64,000 nucleotides of DNA from Bacteroidota bacterium (GCA_019695345.1 JAIBAE010000008.1:1-64000), one strand, 5' to 3'. Counted from the stretch's first letter, positions 54,286-63,172 are shown. Numbers and translations: made by a program. Notes: generated by a model not told the origin, from the sequence alone.

Positions 54286-54843
54286 TTATTCTTTCGCAAT
54301 AGAATTAGCTACTGCAACAGCTTTATCCGTAGGAAGTTTTTCCATTACCTTAGCAGCACTCTTGCGTTTCATCATTTTCAGGATGTCCGCAGCGTATTTA
54401 GTATCTGCTTTGGCAAGGATTTTTGCCACTTCTTCCGGGTCGGCCTTATCGTACATTTCGGCAAATGCCTGCATATTCTTTAATCGCAGAGTATCTCGCT
54501 CTGCTTTCTGTTGTGCGGCTTTTTGCTCTTTTTCTTGCTGATTTACCTGCGATTTCAACGATTGCGCTACGTTTTTTAACGAATCTGTTCGGTTGTTTGC
54601 CTGCAATAAACTATCGTTAAACGTTTGCATCTTCTTGGCAAGCGAATCATTTTGTTTACGTAACTGCTGTGCTTCAAGTTCAAATGGGTTGGGTTGTTTA
54701 ACGGCGGTATCACCGGGCATAACACGTTTTGGCAAGCCAAGTGCTTCGGGGTTAGTATAATACAAATAACCGCCCGCGCCCAGTATCCCCAAAAAGGAAA
54801 CCGACGTGATAAGTACTATAAAAAGCAGTTGTTTGCCCGACAT
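54286..54843 (-). CDS. MotE-like flagellar protein with MgtE-N-like domain
   Basis: 185 aa. An N-terminal transmembrane helix (about residues 8-30) is followed by a coiled coil (about 55-120) and a C-terminal MgtE_N-like helical domain (MQAFAEMYDKADPEEVAKIL, then MKRKSAAKVMEKLP). This is the layout of MotE, a periplasmic chaperone of MotC, and of the related FliK-adjacent ylxF proteins of flagellar operons. Its place between fliJ and fliK supports the ylxF/MotE assignment. Confidence 0.8.
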   Translation of the reverse strand: MSGKQLLFIVLITSVSFLGILGAGGYLYYTNPEALGLPKRVMPGDTAVKQPNPFELEAQQLRKQNDSLAKKMQTFNDSLLQANNRTDSLKNVAQSLKSQVNQQEKEQKAAQQKAERDTLRLKNMQAFAEMYDKADPEEVAKILAKADTKYAADILKMMKRKSAAKVMEKLPTDKAVAVANSIAKE

Positions 54844-54891
54844 ACGGCGTGCCCGTAAGAATGAAACACCTAAACCCGAACAAAATGGCTT

Positions 54892-55320
54892 TTACAATAC
54901 CTTTACGGCTCGTTGTGCCATTTCATCCATAGTATTCATTTCTTCGTGCAGAACGGATTCATTATACTCGGCGAGTTTTTTCTCTTTCAGGTTATCAATA
55001 ACCTTCTCATCGCGCATGGTTTGGGTGAGTTCATTACGGCGCATGCTTTCAATTTCCATGATATTTCGTAACTCTTGCTGCAAACGCTCTATATCTGCCG
55101 TAACCGACTGAATATGAGCAAAATGCGCTTGCATCTGGCTTGCCTTTACAGTAGAATTCTTCCACTGTAACGAATCCAAATACTCCTTCGTTTCAGAAAT
55201 TTCACGTTCTTTAGCCATCCGTGCTTGGGCAATTGCCCCCAAAGCATTTTTTGCCTCGGTGGTTTTGTGTTGCCTGTATTTATGCAACCCCTCAAGCCGG
55301 AACTGAAAACGTTTTGCCAT
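54892..55320 (-). CDS. fliJ: Flagellar export chaperone FliJ
   Basis: 142 aa from the ATG at 55320 (MAKRFQFRLEGLHKYRQHKT). An all-helical, charged coiled-coil protein with the FliJ opening FQFRLEGLHKYRQHKT and length typical of FliJ. FliJ couples the FliI ATPase to the FlhA export gate in the cytoplasm. The longer frame to 55413 is rejected because it encodes hydrophobic non-FliJ sequence. It is the first gene of the fliJ-motE-fliK-flgD-flg_new-flgE operon; fliI and fliH are not in the window. Confidence 0.85.
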   Translation of the reverse strand: MAKRFQFRLEGLHKYRQHKTTEAKNALGAIAQARMAKEREISETKEYLDSLQWKNSTVKASQMQAHFAHIQSVTADIERLQQELRNIMEIESMRRNELTQTMRDEKVIDNLKEKKLAEYNESVLHEEMNTMDEMAQRAVKVL

Positions 55321-55441
55321 AGTGAATCCCAAACAATGGTTCCATCCACCACGATATACTACCTTGTATGTATCGGATGAAACCGTAAAAACATAAAGTA
55401 ACCATACAAACATGATACCAAAACAAGGTAGCAGGTACTAT

Positions 55442-55520
55442 GCTATCGCAATCCGCACCGTACCGTTAGTAGTTTGTAGGGGCGTATTGCATACGCCCGC
55501 CTTCATCTGCGGGAAAGAGT
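55442..55520 (+). repeat. Family A structured repeat, copy A13, with nested palindrome
   Basis: GCTATCGCAATCCGCACC ... TGCGGGAAAGAG. Inside its loop sits GGGCGTAT-tgc-ATACGCCC, a separate palindrome (about 55480-55498). It pairs in inverted orientation with A14. Confidence 0.8.
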
Positions 55521-55639
55521 CTCGTGCGTAACACAGCATTAATCGCAATGAGAATTTAACACGGAGAAGCGGAGACACAGAGCGTTACACAGAGTTCTTT
55601 TATTACGCAATCATGATAACCGTTTATTTATTGCAAACC

Positions 55640-55701
55640 GTTCTGAATCCGCGCTGAATTGTTGTGGTGTACTACGCCGTACGGTGCGGTTTGCGTTAGC
55701 A
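55640..55701 (-). repeat. Family A structured repeat, copy A14
   Basis: The minus strand reads GCTAACGCAAACCGCACC ... GCGCGGATTCAGAAC; CCGC/GCGG retained. Between A13 and A14 lies an ACACGGAGAAGCGGAGACAC patch; no gene occurs in 55321-55755. Confidence 0.65.
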
Positions 55702-55755
55702 TAATGTTATATTGCACTACCGGATTAAAACAAACTAAAAATTAGAAGAGGTCCC

Positions 55756-57300
55756 ATGTACTCTCGGTTAGCATCGGCTGCAGTGTTTGGAATTAACGCG
55801 TATCCCGTAGAAGTTGAAACCCACTTAGAAAATCAATTACCAAGTTTTGTGATGGTTGGCCTGCCCGATAGCGCCGTACGGGAATCCAAGGAACGAGTGA
55901 TGGCGGCTATTAAAAACTCTTCGCTGCCAATGCCGCAAAAAAAGATAACGGTTAACCTTGCCCCGGCAGACATACGCAAAGAAGGCTCATCGTTCGATTT
56001 ACCTATTGCTATTGGCGTACTGAGTGCTTTTGGTACTATTCCTGTTGCCGCCCTAGAGAAAACAATGATTCTTGGCGAGCTTGCACTTGATGGTTCGTTG
56101 CGACCTATTCATGGCTCACTTTCCATTGCCATAGAAGCAGGCAAACAAGGTTTTGAACGATTGATACTTCCTAAAGAAAACGCAAGTGAAGCCGCATTAG
56201 TAAATACCGTAAAAGTAATTCCGGTGGAATCGTTAAAACAATGTGCCGATTACCTATGTAACGATGCCGACATTGCCCCATGTAATGTTGATGTTGCCGA
56301 TTTGTTTGCACATCATCAGGAACATTTGCGCTTTGATATTTCCGATGTAAAAGGTCAGGAAGGCGTTAAGCGTGCGTTGGAAGTTGCCGCCGCAGGCGGA
56401 CATAATATTATTATGGTTGGACCGCCGGGTTCGGGTAAAACAATGTTGGCAAAACGCATTCCGGGAATCTTGCCACCGCTTAGCTTACAAGAAGCACTGG
56501 AAACAACCAAGATACATTCTGTTACGGGTATTCTTCCCGCAGGCGAAGCACTTGTAACGCAACGTCCGTTCCGCGCACCGCACCACACCATAAGCGATGC
56601 CGCACTTGTTGGCGGCGGCGTTGGTGTTGTCCGTGCCGGCGAGATTTCTATGGCGCATCACGGTGTATTGTTTTTAGATGAACTTCCCGAGTTTGCCCGC
56701 AACGCGTTAGAAGTTCTGCGCCAACCCTTAGAAGATAAACGTATTTCTATATCGCGCTCTAAAATGAGTGTAGAGTATCCGTGTAATTTTATGTTGGTGT
56801 GCAGCATGAATCCGTGTCCGTGCGGAAACTACGGTAACCCAAACCAAGCATGCACATGTTCGCCACAACAAATACAACGGTACATGGCAAAGATATCGGG
56901 ACCGTTGTTAGACCGCATTGATATTCACGTAGAAGTAGCCGCCGTAAAATATCAGGAACTAAGTGCCGCACGAACAGGCGAAAGTGCACACACCGTACGC
57001 GAGCGCGTTGTGCATGCACGTACAATACAAACCGAGCGATACAACGGACGCAAAGGAGTTTATAAAAATGCCGACATCGGCACCAAAGAACTCGAAGAGT
57101 TTTGCAAACTGGACGACGCATCGCAGCAACTACTTAAAATAGCCATGACCAAGATAGGTCTCTCTGCCCGCGCCTACGACCGCATCTTAAAAGTAGCACG
57201 CACCATTGCCGATTTAGCCGGCGCAGAAACCATACAAGCCGCACACATCAGCGAGGCAATTCAATACCGCAGTTTAGATAGGCAATACTGGAACGCATAG
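55756..57300 (+). CDS. YifB/ComM family Mg-chelatase-like AAA+ ATPase
   Basis: 514 aa. N-terminal Lon-protease-S5-like domain (VEVETHLENQLPSFVMVGLP, FDLPIAIGVLSAFG) then an AAA+ Mg-chelatase-like domain: Walker A GPPGSGKTM, Walker B VLFLDELPEF, and the YifB C-terminal region (CSMNPCPCGNYGNP, LLDRIDIHVEV). ComM relatives act as branch-migration helicases in natural transformation and in recombination; YifB is often simply annotated so. The gene stands alone and its own stop is followed after 17 nt by repeat A15. Confidence 0.92.
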   Translation: MYSRLASAAVFGINAYPVEVETHLENQLPSFVMVGLPDSAVRESKERVMAAIKNSSLPMPQKKITVNLAPADIRKEGSSFDLPIAIGVLSAFGTIPVAALEKTMILGELALDGSLRPIHGSLSIAIEAGKQGFERLILPKENASEAALVNTVKVIPVESLKQCADYLCNDADIAPCNVDVADLFAHHQEHLRFDISDVKGQEGVKRALEVAAAGGHNIIMVGPPGSGKTMLAKRIPGILPPLSLQEALETTKIHSVTGILPAGEALVTQRPFRAPHHTISDAALVGGGVGVVRAGEISMAHHGVLFLDELPEFARNALEVLRQPLEDKRISISRSKMSVEYPCNFMLVCSMNPCPCGNYGNPNQACTCSPQQIQRYMAKISGPLLDRIDIHVEVAAVKYQELSAARTGESAHTVRERVVHARTIQTERYNGRKGVYKNADIGTKELEEFCKLDDASQQLLKIAMTKIGLSARAYDRILKVARTIADLAGAETIQAAHISEAIQYRSLDRQYWNA

Positions 57301-57316
57301 TTTAACGTAAGTATCT

Positions 57317-57375
57317 GCTATCGCAAACCGCACCGTAAGTAGTACACATCAAAACCTTTGCTTGCGATGAGAAAC
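57317..57375 (+). repeat. Family A structured repeat, copy A15
   Basis: GCTATCGCAAACCGCACC ... TTGCGATGAGAAAC; CGCA/TGCG stem retained, first pair lost. It starts 17 nt after the yifB stop, in sense. Confidence 0.75.
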
Positions 57376-57507
57376 ACAAGTATTAAACACTGTTGTTCGT
57401 GAGAGAAGTGTTGTTATGTTTGTAAAAAGAACTAAAAATAAAAGGAAATGTGTAATCAAAAAACTTCCTCTATAAACAAGTTAGTGCCAATGCAAAGACG
57501 ACTGAAA

Positions 57508-58455
57508 ATGAAACGACTATTCACAATATTAATAATGACATTAACTGTGCAGACAGTTTTGGCATATCCAATTACTCCTCAGACATTAAGAAAGTTGATT
57601 GAAAGAAGTCAATATATAGTTATTGCGACAGTAGACAATCCTGAAAAATCCGAAAGGTATTATGACGAAAAAGCAAAAGACACACTTGAACTTTTTAGTT
57701 TTGGAGGTGACGGACTTGCAGACCTTTACATAAAAGAAATTTTAAAAGGTAGACCAAGTAATTCAAATCACATTCAAGTGACTTACGAAGTAGGAATGAT
57801 TTGTCCAGCACCCGCATGCTACCCTGACAAGAAAGTGGTAATTGCATTCTTAGCAAAAGACGACACAAGTAAAACGTACTACACGGTTGGACTTTCTTAC
57901 GGTTCAAAAATTATGGATACTGAGGCTGAGTTAAATTCATTTAAGACAAGAATTGTTGAATATTTAGAAATTCTTAAAATCAGAAACAAACATAAAAGAA
58001 AAAGGGCAACGGTTGAGTGGTTAACCAAATGTGCAGAAGACAAGAGTACACGTTGGGAAGGTGCCTATGAATTATCAAGACAAGGTTTCTTTATGTCTTA
58101 CTATGACCGTTCTAAAGACCCGCAATTTTACAAGGAACTTACGAAGTTACAGTTGCATCGTCTTGATTCTGCTTTTTTCGCAACAGACACTATTGCTTAC
58201 AGCGAATTATGCTTAGCCAATCTTATTTCAAAAAGCAATTACCCCAAACTTAAAGGCCATTTACTGAAAAGTTTAAAATTTTCCGACTATTATATTGCTA
58301 ACGACATTATGCAAAAAATAATTGAAATTTCGCCCAATGCAGAATTACAATTGATACTGGAAGAAGTTGACAAGTTGGGCTATGACGACAAAGAAAGAGA
58401 AGCCAAGCAAAAGGTTTTAATTGAAAAATTTATTATTACTGCTACGAGACAATGA
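57508..58455 (+). CDS. Secreted protein of unknown function, AT-rich
   Basis: 315 aa from the ATG at 57508, the start of signal peptide MKRLFTILIMTLTVQTVLA. The frame extends upstream to 57448, but the extra part is polar. The mature domain opens YPITPQTLRKLIERSQYIVI and contains FSFGGDGLADLYIKEILKGR, IQVTYEVGMICPAPACYPDK and a helical C-terminal third. I do not recognise it. Base and codon use are clearly more AT-rich than yifB next door, and it has no gene neighbours with related function. It precedes a WG-repeat gene also of foreign character. Confidence 0.6.
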   Translation: MKRLFTILIMTLTVQTVLAYPITPQTLRKLIERSQYIVIATVDNPEKSERYYDEKAKDTLELFSFGGDGLADLYIKEILKGRPSNSNHIQVTYEVGMICPAPACYPDKKVVIAFLAKDDTSKTYYTVGLSYGSKIMDTEAELNSFKTRIVEYLEILKIRNKHKRKRATVEWLTKCAEDKSTRWEGAYELSRQGFFMSYYDRSKDPQFYKELTKLQLHRLDSAFFATDTIAYSELCLANLISKSNYPKLKGHLLKSLKFSDYYIANDIMQKIIEISPNAELQLILEEVDKLGYDDKEREAKQKVLIEKFIITATRQ

Positions 58456-58640
58456 GATGCACTGGCGCTAACCCGTGTAGCTGTTGCACAACTACCTAAG
58501 GTTTTACGATGGTTGTATAGTGCGCAGTAGTATGATAGTTTTTATGTGGTGTGTTATGGCACATTGCATAGGTAAAAGAACAAGAAACGGTGCATGTAGG
58601 GCAGTATGTGTGTTGTTTGTTGGCATCGGGACACACTTCA

Positions 58641-58660
58641 CAAAGCCCGAAAACGTTACC
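58641..58660 (+). repeat. attC-like 20-bp direct repeat, left copy
   Basis: CAAAGCCCGAAAACGTTACC, 17 of 20 positions shared with 60844-60863. Preceded by sequence (AACG...GGGC...GTGTG) that can pair with it imperfectly. Suggested cassette boundary. Confidence 0.5.
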
Positions 58661-58714
58661 AGCTATTCTATGGCGACAATGCTAACTTTTGACTGACAAA
58701 ATAAACAGACGGCA

Positions 58715-60718
58715 ATGGCACGAGTAAAAATAATTTTTCTCCTGACAGTTCTGAATCTATCAGCATTTGGACAGGACAATCTTTACCCAATTATAAAAGC
58801 AAGTCTTTGGGGCTACATTGACAATACTGGCAAGGAGGTAATTAATCCTCAATTCAAATCTGCTGGACAATTTTCAGAAGGACTTGCTGCGGTTCGCTTG
58901 AATGGGACTTATGGTTATATTGATAAATCAGGTAGCTTTATTATCAAACCTATATATGATATTGCACTGCCTTTTCAAAGCGGACTAGCAAAAGTTTTTC
59001 TTGATGGTAAACCTTACTTCATTGACAAAAAAGGAAACATAACTTTTCAGCACAACTTCAAAAGTATTTCATCTTTTGAAAAACACTCTTTTGCTATTGC
59101 CATAACTCAAACTGACAAGTATTGCTTAATCAATAGAGATGGAAAACTAATCGCCGACACGGCTTTCAAAAAAATCAATTCTTTTAAAGATGGTGTAACT
59201 GTGGTTTACGGTCTTAATCATTTACCTTATCCGCAAGACTCGACACAATTAGAAAAGTTTGAAACAGGTGTAATAGATTCAACTGGAAAATGGCTGATTC
59301 AATATGGCAAGTACAAGGACATTGGAAGTTTCAATAATGGCTTTGCTTCTGCCATAAGGTTCAATCAAACTGAAAAGGAACGTGGCTGGTCTCGTGATGA
59401 TGCCATTATTGATAGAAATGGAAAATTAAAATTCATTTTACCTGCTGGAAAATACTTTCTTGACTTTAACAACAAAGGTTTTTATGATGATTTAGCCGTA
59501 GTATATATTTATCCTGAGAAAAAAGATTCAACTGAATCTTATAACTCTTATGACAAAAGAAAATACAAGGGTATTATCAATACTGATGGGGTTATATTAT
59601 TTAGTGATACTAATTGGAAAGAAATAACACCTTATAGATATAATAGGGCTTTCGTGCAAGACAAAAGTGAAAAATGGAAATTGATAAATACAAAGGGTAA
59701 GCAAGTTTGTGATTCAACTTTCAATAACATTCTTTACAAAACATACAGGGGTAATCCAGATGACATATTTACAAATGGAAAAGCTTGGGTAAAGCTTTCA
59801 AGCGGATGGGTTGCTATCGACACAACAGGGAGAATTTTAACTCAACCTAAAGTATTTACAGGAATTCACGACAGTCAATTGAGTAGGATTGGCGATATGA
59901 TTTTTATTGAGGAGGATATTAGCGTTGAAAGCGATAAATACTCTTTTCGTTACGGATTTTGGAATCCAAAAACTAATACTAGCATAATCCCAACCTATCA
60001 CGATATTGATAAGAACAGTTTTAATAGTGACCTAATCTATGCAATGAAGGATGGAATTACTTATTACATTAATTCCAAAGGTGAGGTTATTTGGCAAGGC
60101 ACAAAAAATAAAACAACGACACTTGCTAACCTTAATATTGACTTTATGAACAGAGGGTATTTCTATGCATACTCAAAGCCAAATAATAAAGACCTTGGTG
60201 GTTTTGGTGGTTCAGATAACTTACCTAAAAAAAATTCAAAATCGGTTACCTTCACAAAGAAAGAATTAAGTGTTGTCGTTCATCCTGAATTAAAAGACAC
60301 AATTTATGGAGAGAATAATGCAATAACCGTTTACATTAGAAATACAACAGACGGTAAAATTAATTTCAATGCACAAGATAGTAGACTATATATGAAAGTT
60401 CAAGCCTTGAATTCAAAAGGAGAATGGAAAGATATTGAGTATTTACCAAGTAGTTGGTGCGGTAATAGCTATCACACATTGACATTAAATTCCAAACATT
60501 ATTGGACATTTCTCACACCTGTTTATGAAGGAGAATTTAAAACCAAACTTCGCATCGAATTAAAATACATTGACCCAACTGATAAATCTGAAAAGCGCAG
60601 GGATAAGAATGAGATTACTGTTTACAGCAATGAATACGAGGGAAGTATAAACCCAGGACAGTTTTGGAACAAGAGAGAGTATTATCCAAGTGGACTAATG
60701 GATCCTTATAATGACTGA
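58715..60718 (+). CDS. WG-repeat secreted protein
   Basis: 667 aa with a signal peptide (MARVKIIFLLTVLNLSAFGQ). At least eight WG repeats of about 45 residues follow (LWGYIDNTGKEVINPQF, TYGYIDKSGSFIIKPIY, GWVAIDTTGRILTQPK), the beta-sheet modules whose function is unsettled. A distinct C-terminal domain (about residues 520-650; VVHPELKDTIYGENNAITVY) follows. The whole gene lies between two nearly identical 20-bp motifs in direct orientation, consistent with a mobile cassette. It is markedly more AT-rich than murG and nuoAB. Confidence 0.85.
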   Translation: MARVKIIFLLTVLNLSAFGQDNLYPIIKASLWGYIDNTGKEVINPQFKSAGQFSEGLAAVRLNGTYGYIDKSGSFIIKPIYDIALPFQSGLAKVFLDGKPYFIDKKGNITFQHNFKSISSFEKHSFAIAITQTDKYCLINRDGKLIADTAFKKINSFKDGVTVVYGLNHLPYPQDSTQLEKFETGVIDSTGKWLIQYGKYKDIGSFNNGFASAIRFNQTEKERGWSRDDAIIDRNGKLKFILPAGKYFLDFNNKGFYDDLAVVYIYPEKKDSTESYNSYDKRKYKGIINTDGVILFSDTNWKEITPYRYNRAFVQDKSEKWKLINTKGKQVCDSTFNNILYKTYRGNPDDIFTNGKAWVKLSSGWVAIDTTGRILTQPKVFTGIHDSQLSRIGDMIFIEEDISVESDKYSFRYGFWNPKTNTSIIPTYHDIDKNSFNSDLIYAMKDGITYYINSKGEVIWQGTKNKTTTLANLNIDFMNRGYFYAYSKPNNKDLGGFGGSDNLPKKNSKSVTFTKKELSVVVHPELKDTIYGENNAITVYIRNTTDGKINFNAQDSRLYMKVQALNSKGEWKDIEYLPSSWCGNSYHTLTLNSKHYWTFLTPVYEGEFKTKLRIELKYIDPTDKSEKRRDKNEITVYSNEYEGSINPGQFWNKREYYPSGLMDPYND

Positions 60719-60741
60719 GGAAAGAAGAACATCCGATAATG

Positions 60742-60863
60742 CGGGCTTTTCGTCAGGCGGGGTGACGTGCAAACTTGAAGCATTGTGCTTCTAATGAACT
60801 TAAGTGATAAATTGAAACTTTGTGCTCCGAAACCCGCCAGAACGCAAAGCCCGACACCGTTAC
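60742..60863 (+). other. Large imperfect palindrome ending in attC-like repeat, right copy
   Basis: CGGGCTTTTCGTCAGGCGGG (60742-60761) pairs with CCCGCCAGAACGCAAAGCCCG taken in two parts (60833-60853), a roughly 20-bp stem with about two mismatches around a 71-nt loop. It ends in CAAAGCCCGACACCGTTACA (60844-60863), the near-copy of 58641-58660. Confidence 0.6.
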
Positions 60864-60898
60864 ATACTCCTTCACGATAAACAATGTTATGCGCTGAA

Positions 60899-60963
60899 CA
60901 TTCTGCCCCGCAAGGTAAGGTTGTTGTTTGTTGCGCAACGCTTGGTGCGGTCACGCGATAGCA
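60899..60963 (-). repeat. Family A structured repeat, copy A16
   Basis: The minus strand reads GCTATCGCGTGACCGCACC ... TTGCGGGGCAGAAT; stem CCGCA/TGCGG. It starts 8 nt after the murG stop, in sense. Confidence 0.82.
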
Positions 60964-60970
60964 ACAACTA

Positions 60971-62059
60971 TTACTTGCCAAGTAATTTCATTACGGCGTG
61001 TGCGGCATCACGGGCGGCGTGTGGCTTTCCGTGCGATGCCATTGCCGTTGCCATGTGTTGTAGTGCGTTGGGGTTTGCCAAGAGTTCCATAACCGTTGGC
61101 TCCAGTTGCGCGGCAAGGTGTTCATCGTGAATCAGTTTTGCCGCACCAATGTTTTCTAATGCACGGGCGTTGTGTTCTTGTTCCTTGTTTGCCGCATACG
61201 GATAGGGAACCAGTAATGCGGGCTTACCAACAACGCCAAGTTCGGCAACAGTTCCCCCTCCCGAACGCGAGACAACGATATCGGCCGCAGAGTACGCGCT
61301 TGCCATGTCGTCTATAAACGGCAGTACCGTAACATTAGCGGGAAGATGTTGGGGAACGGTGTAGTTTTTTCCGGTTTGCCATAATACCTGCGCTCCCATT
61401 TGTTCCAGTTGTGGCAACATGGCAACCACTGCATTATTAATAGAGCGCGCCCCAAGCGAACCGCCAAATGCAAGTATGGTTTGTTTATTGGGCTGTAACC
61501 CAAAGGTAGTGCGGGCTTGTTGTTGGTTGGGCAACGCACCAAATGTTTGGCGGATAGGATTACCCAGCACCTGTACGGCACGTGCCGCTTGTTCGGATAA
61601 GAATTGTTTACATTCATCGAATGCAGCAACAATAAGATTAGCGCGTTTGGCAATACTGCGGTTAGCTTTTCCCGGAATTGCATTGGATTCTATTAACACC
61701 ACCGGAACTTTTGTGTGCGATGCCGCCAACCCCAACGGATAACTGATATATGTTCCGGCACATAAAGCAACATCGGGCTTAAATGTAGAAATCAGTTTGC
61801 GTATAGTTAGGTACGATTGCACAATGGTAAACGGCAACATATACGTTTGTAACGAGCGTAAACCTTTATACCCTTTAACACTAAGCGGCACAAACCTAAA
61901 CCCAAGTTTAGGAACCACATCGGCTTCTATACGGTTGGGGTTGCCCACAAAAATTGCCTCTACATTGGCAATGTGCTGAAGTTGTTCAACTACGGCAACG
62001 GCAGGGAATAAATCTCCGCCTGTGCCTCCGGCAGCAACTATAAGTTTGATTGTTTGCAT
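60971..62059 (-). CDS. murG: MurG, lipid I to lipid II N-acetylglucosaminyltransferase
   Basis: 362 aa from the ATG at 62059 (MQTIKLIVAAGGTGG). A TTG further upstream (62128) would add 23 residues with no MurG similarity. MurG transfers GlcNAc from UDP-GlcNAc to lipid I at the cytoplasmic face of the inner membrane. The first G-loop reads GGTGGDLFPA: the family's near-invariant His (GGTGGH) is Asp here. The second G-loop (AFGGSLGARSINNAV) and the UDP-GlcNAc site (VSRSGGGTVAELGVVGKPAL and LVPYPYAANKEQEHNA) are normal. No other mur or ftsW gene is adjacent, although murG usually lies in the division cluster. Confidence 0.93.
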   Translation of the reverse strand: MQTIKLIVAAGGTGGDLFPAVAVVEQLQHIANVEAIFVGNPNRIEADVVPKLGFRFVPLSVKGYKGLRSLQTYMLPFTIVQSYLTIRKLISTFKPDVALCAGTYISYPLGLAASHTKVPVVLIESNAIPGKANRSIAKRANLIVAAFDECKQFLSEQAARAVQVLGNPIRQTFGALPNQQQARTTFGLQPNKQTILAFGGSLGARSINNAVVAMLPQLEQMGAQVLWQTGKNYTVPQHLPANVTVLPFIDDMASAYSAADIVVSRSGGGTVAELGVVGKPALLVPYPYAANKEQEHNARALENIGAAKLIHDEHLAAQLEPTVMELLANPNALQHMATAMASHGKPHAARDAAHAVMKLLGK

Positions 62060-62247
62060 TGGGGTTGTTTCTGGTTCTTTGTTCGGTTTTGGCTGCAAAA
62101 CTACGGGTTTGGTGTTTTGCCACGGCAACGGGCATAAAATTTTGCAGGAATATCAATAAAGGGTGCTTTTGGCGTGCTTCCCGTTGGAAAATTTTACCTA
62201 AGTTTGCGACGTTCAAAAAAGGTACAACACAGTAACAGAAGTAAGCC

Positions 62248-62604
62248 ATGATTGAAACGTATATTCCGGTTATCATAATGATACTTGTTGGGCTAGGATT
62301 TGGCGTAGCAAATATTCTACTTGCCGAATACATAGGTCCGCGCCGCCCAACCAAAGAAAAAATCTCGACGTATGAATCGGGGATGGAGCCTGTAAAATCG
62401 GCCCGCGAGCGTTTTTCGGTGAAGTTTTACATGGTTGCCATGTTATTCATTCTGTTTGATATCGAAGTAGTATTTATGTATCCGTGGGCAGTACAGTTTA
62501 AGGCATTGGGAACCGTAGGGTACGTTGCAATGTTCTTATTCATGATTCTTTTATTTGCCGGGTACATCTATATCATCAAAAAAGGAGCATTGAAATGGGA
62601 TTAA
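62248..62604 (+). CDS. nuoA: NADH-quinone oxidoreductase subunit A
   Basis: 118 aa, three transmembrane helices, the small membrane subunit of complex I (NuoA/ND3). The loop between helices 1 and 2 contains the signature [20 protein letters not shown], and [14 protein letters not shown] lies in helix 2. The start is ATG at 62248. nuoB starts ten bases before its stop, the usual coupling. The transcript is divergent from murG across 188 bp that should hold both promoters. Confidence 0.94.
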   Translation: MIETYIPVIIMILVGLGFGVANILLAEYIGPRRPTKEKISTYESGMEPVKSARERFSVKFYMVAMLFILFDIEVVFMYPWAVQFKALGTVGYVAMFLFMILLFAGYIYIIKKGALKWD

Positions 62605-63149
62605 ACGAGCAATTAGCACGCGACGGATATATAACAACCACCGTAGATGCCGCTATGGATTGGGCAAAATCCAACTCCATGAATATCATAGATAAAACAA
62701 TTGCATGGGGTCAGAAAAATTCCATGTGGCCAATGCCACTTGGTATCAGCTGCTGCGGAATCGAAATGATGGCGTTTGCAAGTTCACGCTTCGATGCCGC
62801 ACGCTTTGGTTCCGAAAAAATGGGGTTCACCCCGCGCCAGTCCGATTTACTTATTGTAGCCGGAACGGTTACCTACAAAATGAGTTGGATTGTACGTAAA
62901 ATATACGACCAAATGCCCGACCCAAAATGGGTAATTGCAATGGGTGCATGTTCAAGTAGTGGTGGTATGTTCCGCAGTTACTCGGTAGTACAAGGTGTTG
63001 ACCAGTTCATCCCCGTAGATGTGTATGTATCGGGTTGCCCTCCGCGCCCCGAGTCGCTTTTAAAGGCACTTGTAACCATACAGGAAAAAACATTCCGCAC
63101 ATCGCCAACACTGTTGGACTTTGGTAAAAAAGAAGAAGTAGAAGCGTAA
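62595..63149 (+). CDS. nuoB: NADH-quinone oxidoreductase subunit B
   Basis: 184 aa. The N2 [4Fe-4S] cluster ligands are C53-C54 ([11 protein letters not shown]), C119 ([11 protein letters not shown]) and C148 (SGCPPRPE), all present. It is the peripheral subunit closest to the quinone site. The upstream overlap with nuoA is 10 bp. nuoC and later subunits do not follow; a strong terminator and family B repeats come next, so the rest of complex I must be encoded elsewhere. Confidence 0.95.
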   Translation: MGLNEQLARDGYITTTVDAAMDWAKSNSMNIIDKTIAWGQKNSMWPMPLGISCCGIEMMAFASSRFDAARFGSEKMGFTPRQSDLLIVAGTVTYKMSWIVRKIYDQMPDPKWVIAMGACSSSGGMFRSYSVVQGVDQFIPVDVYVSGCPPRPESLLKALVTIQEKTFRTSPTLLDFGKKEEVEA

Positions 63150-63172
63150 GCACAAACTCACAAAAATTTCAC

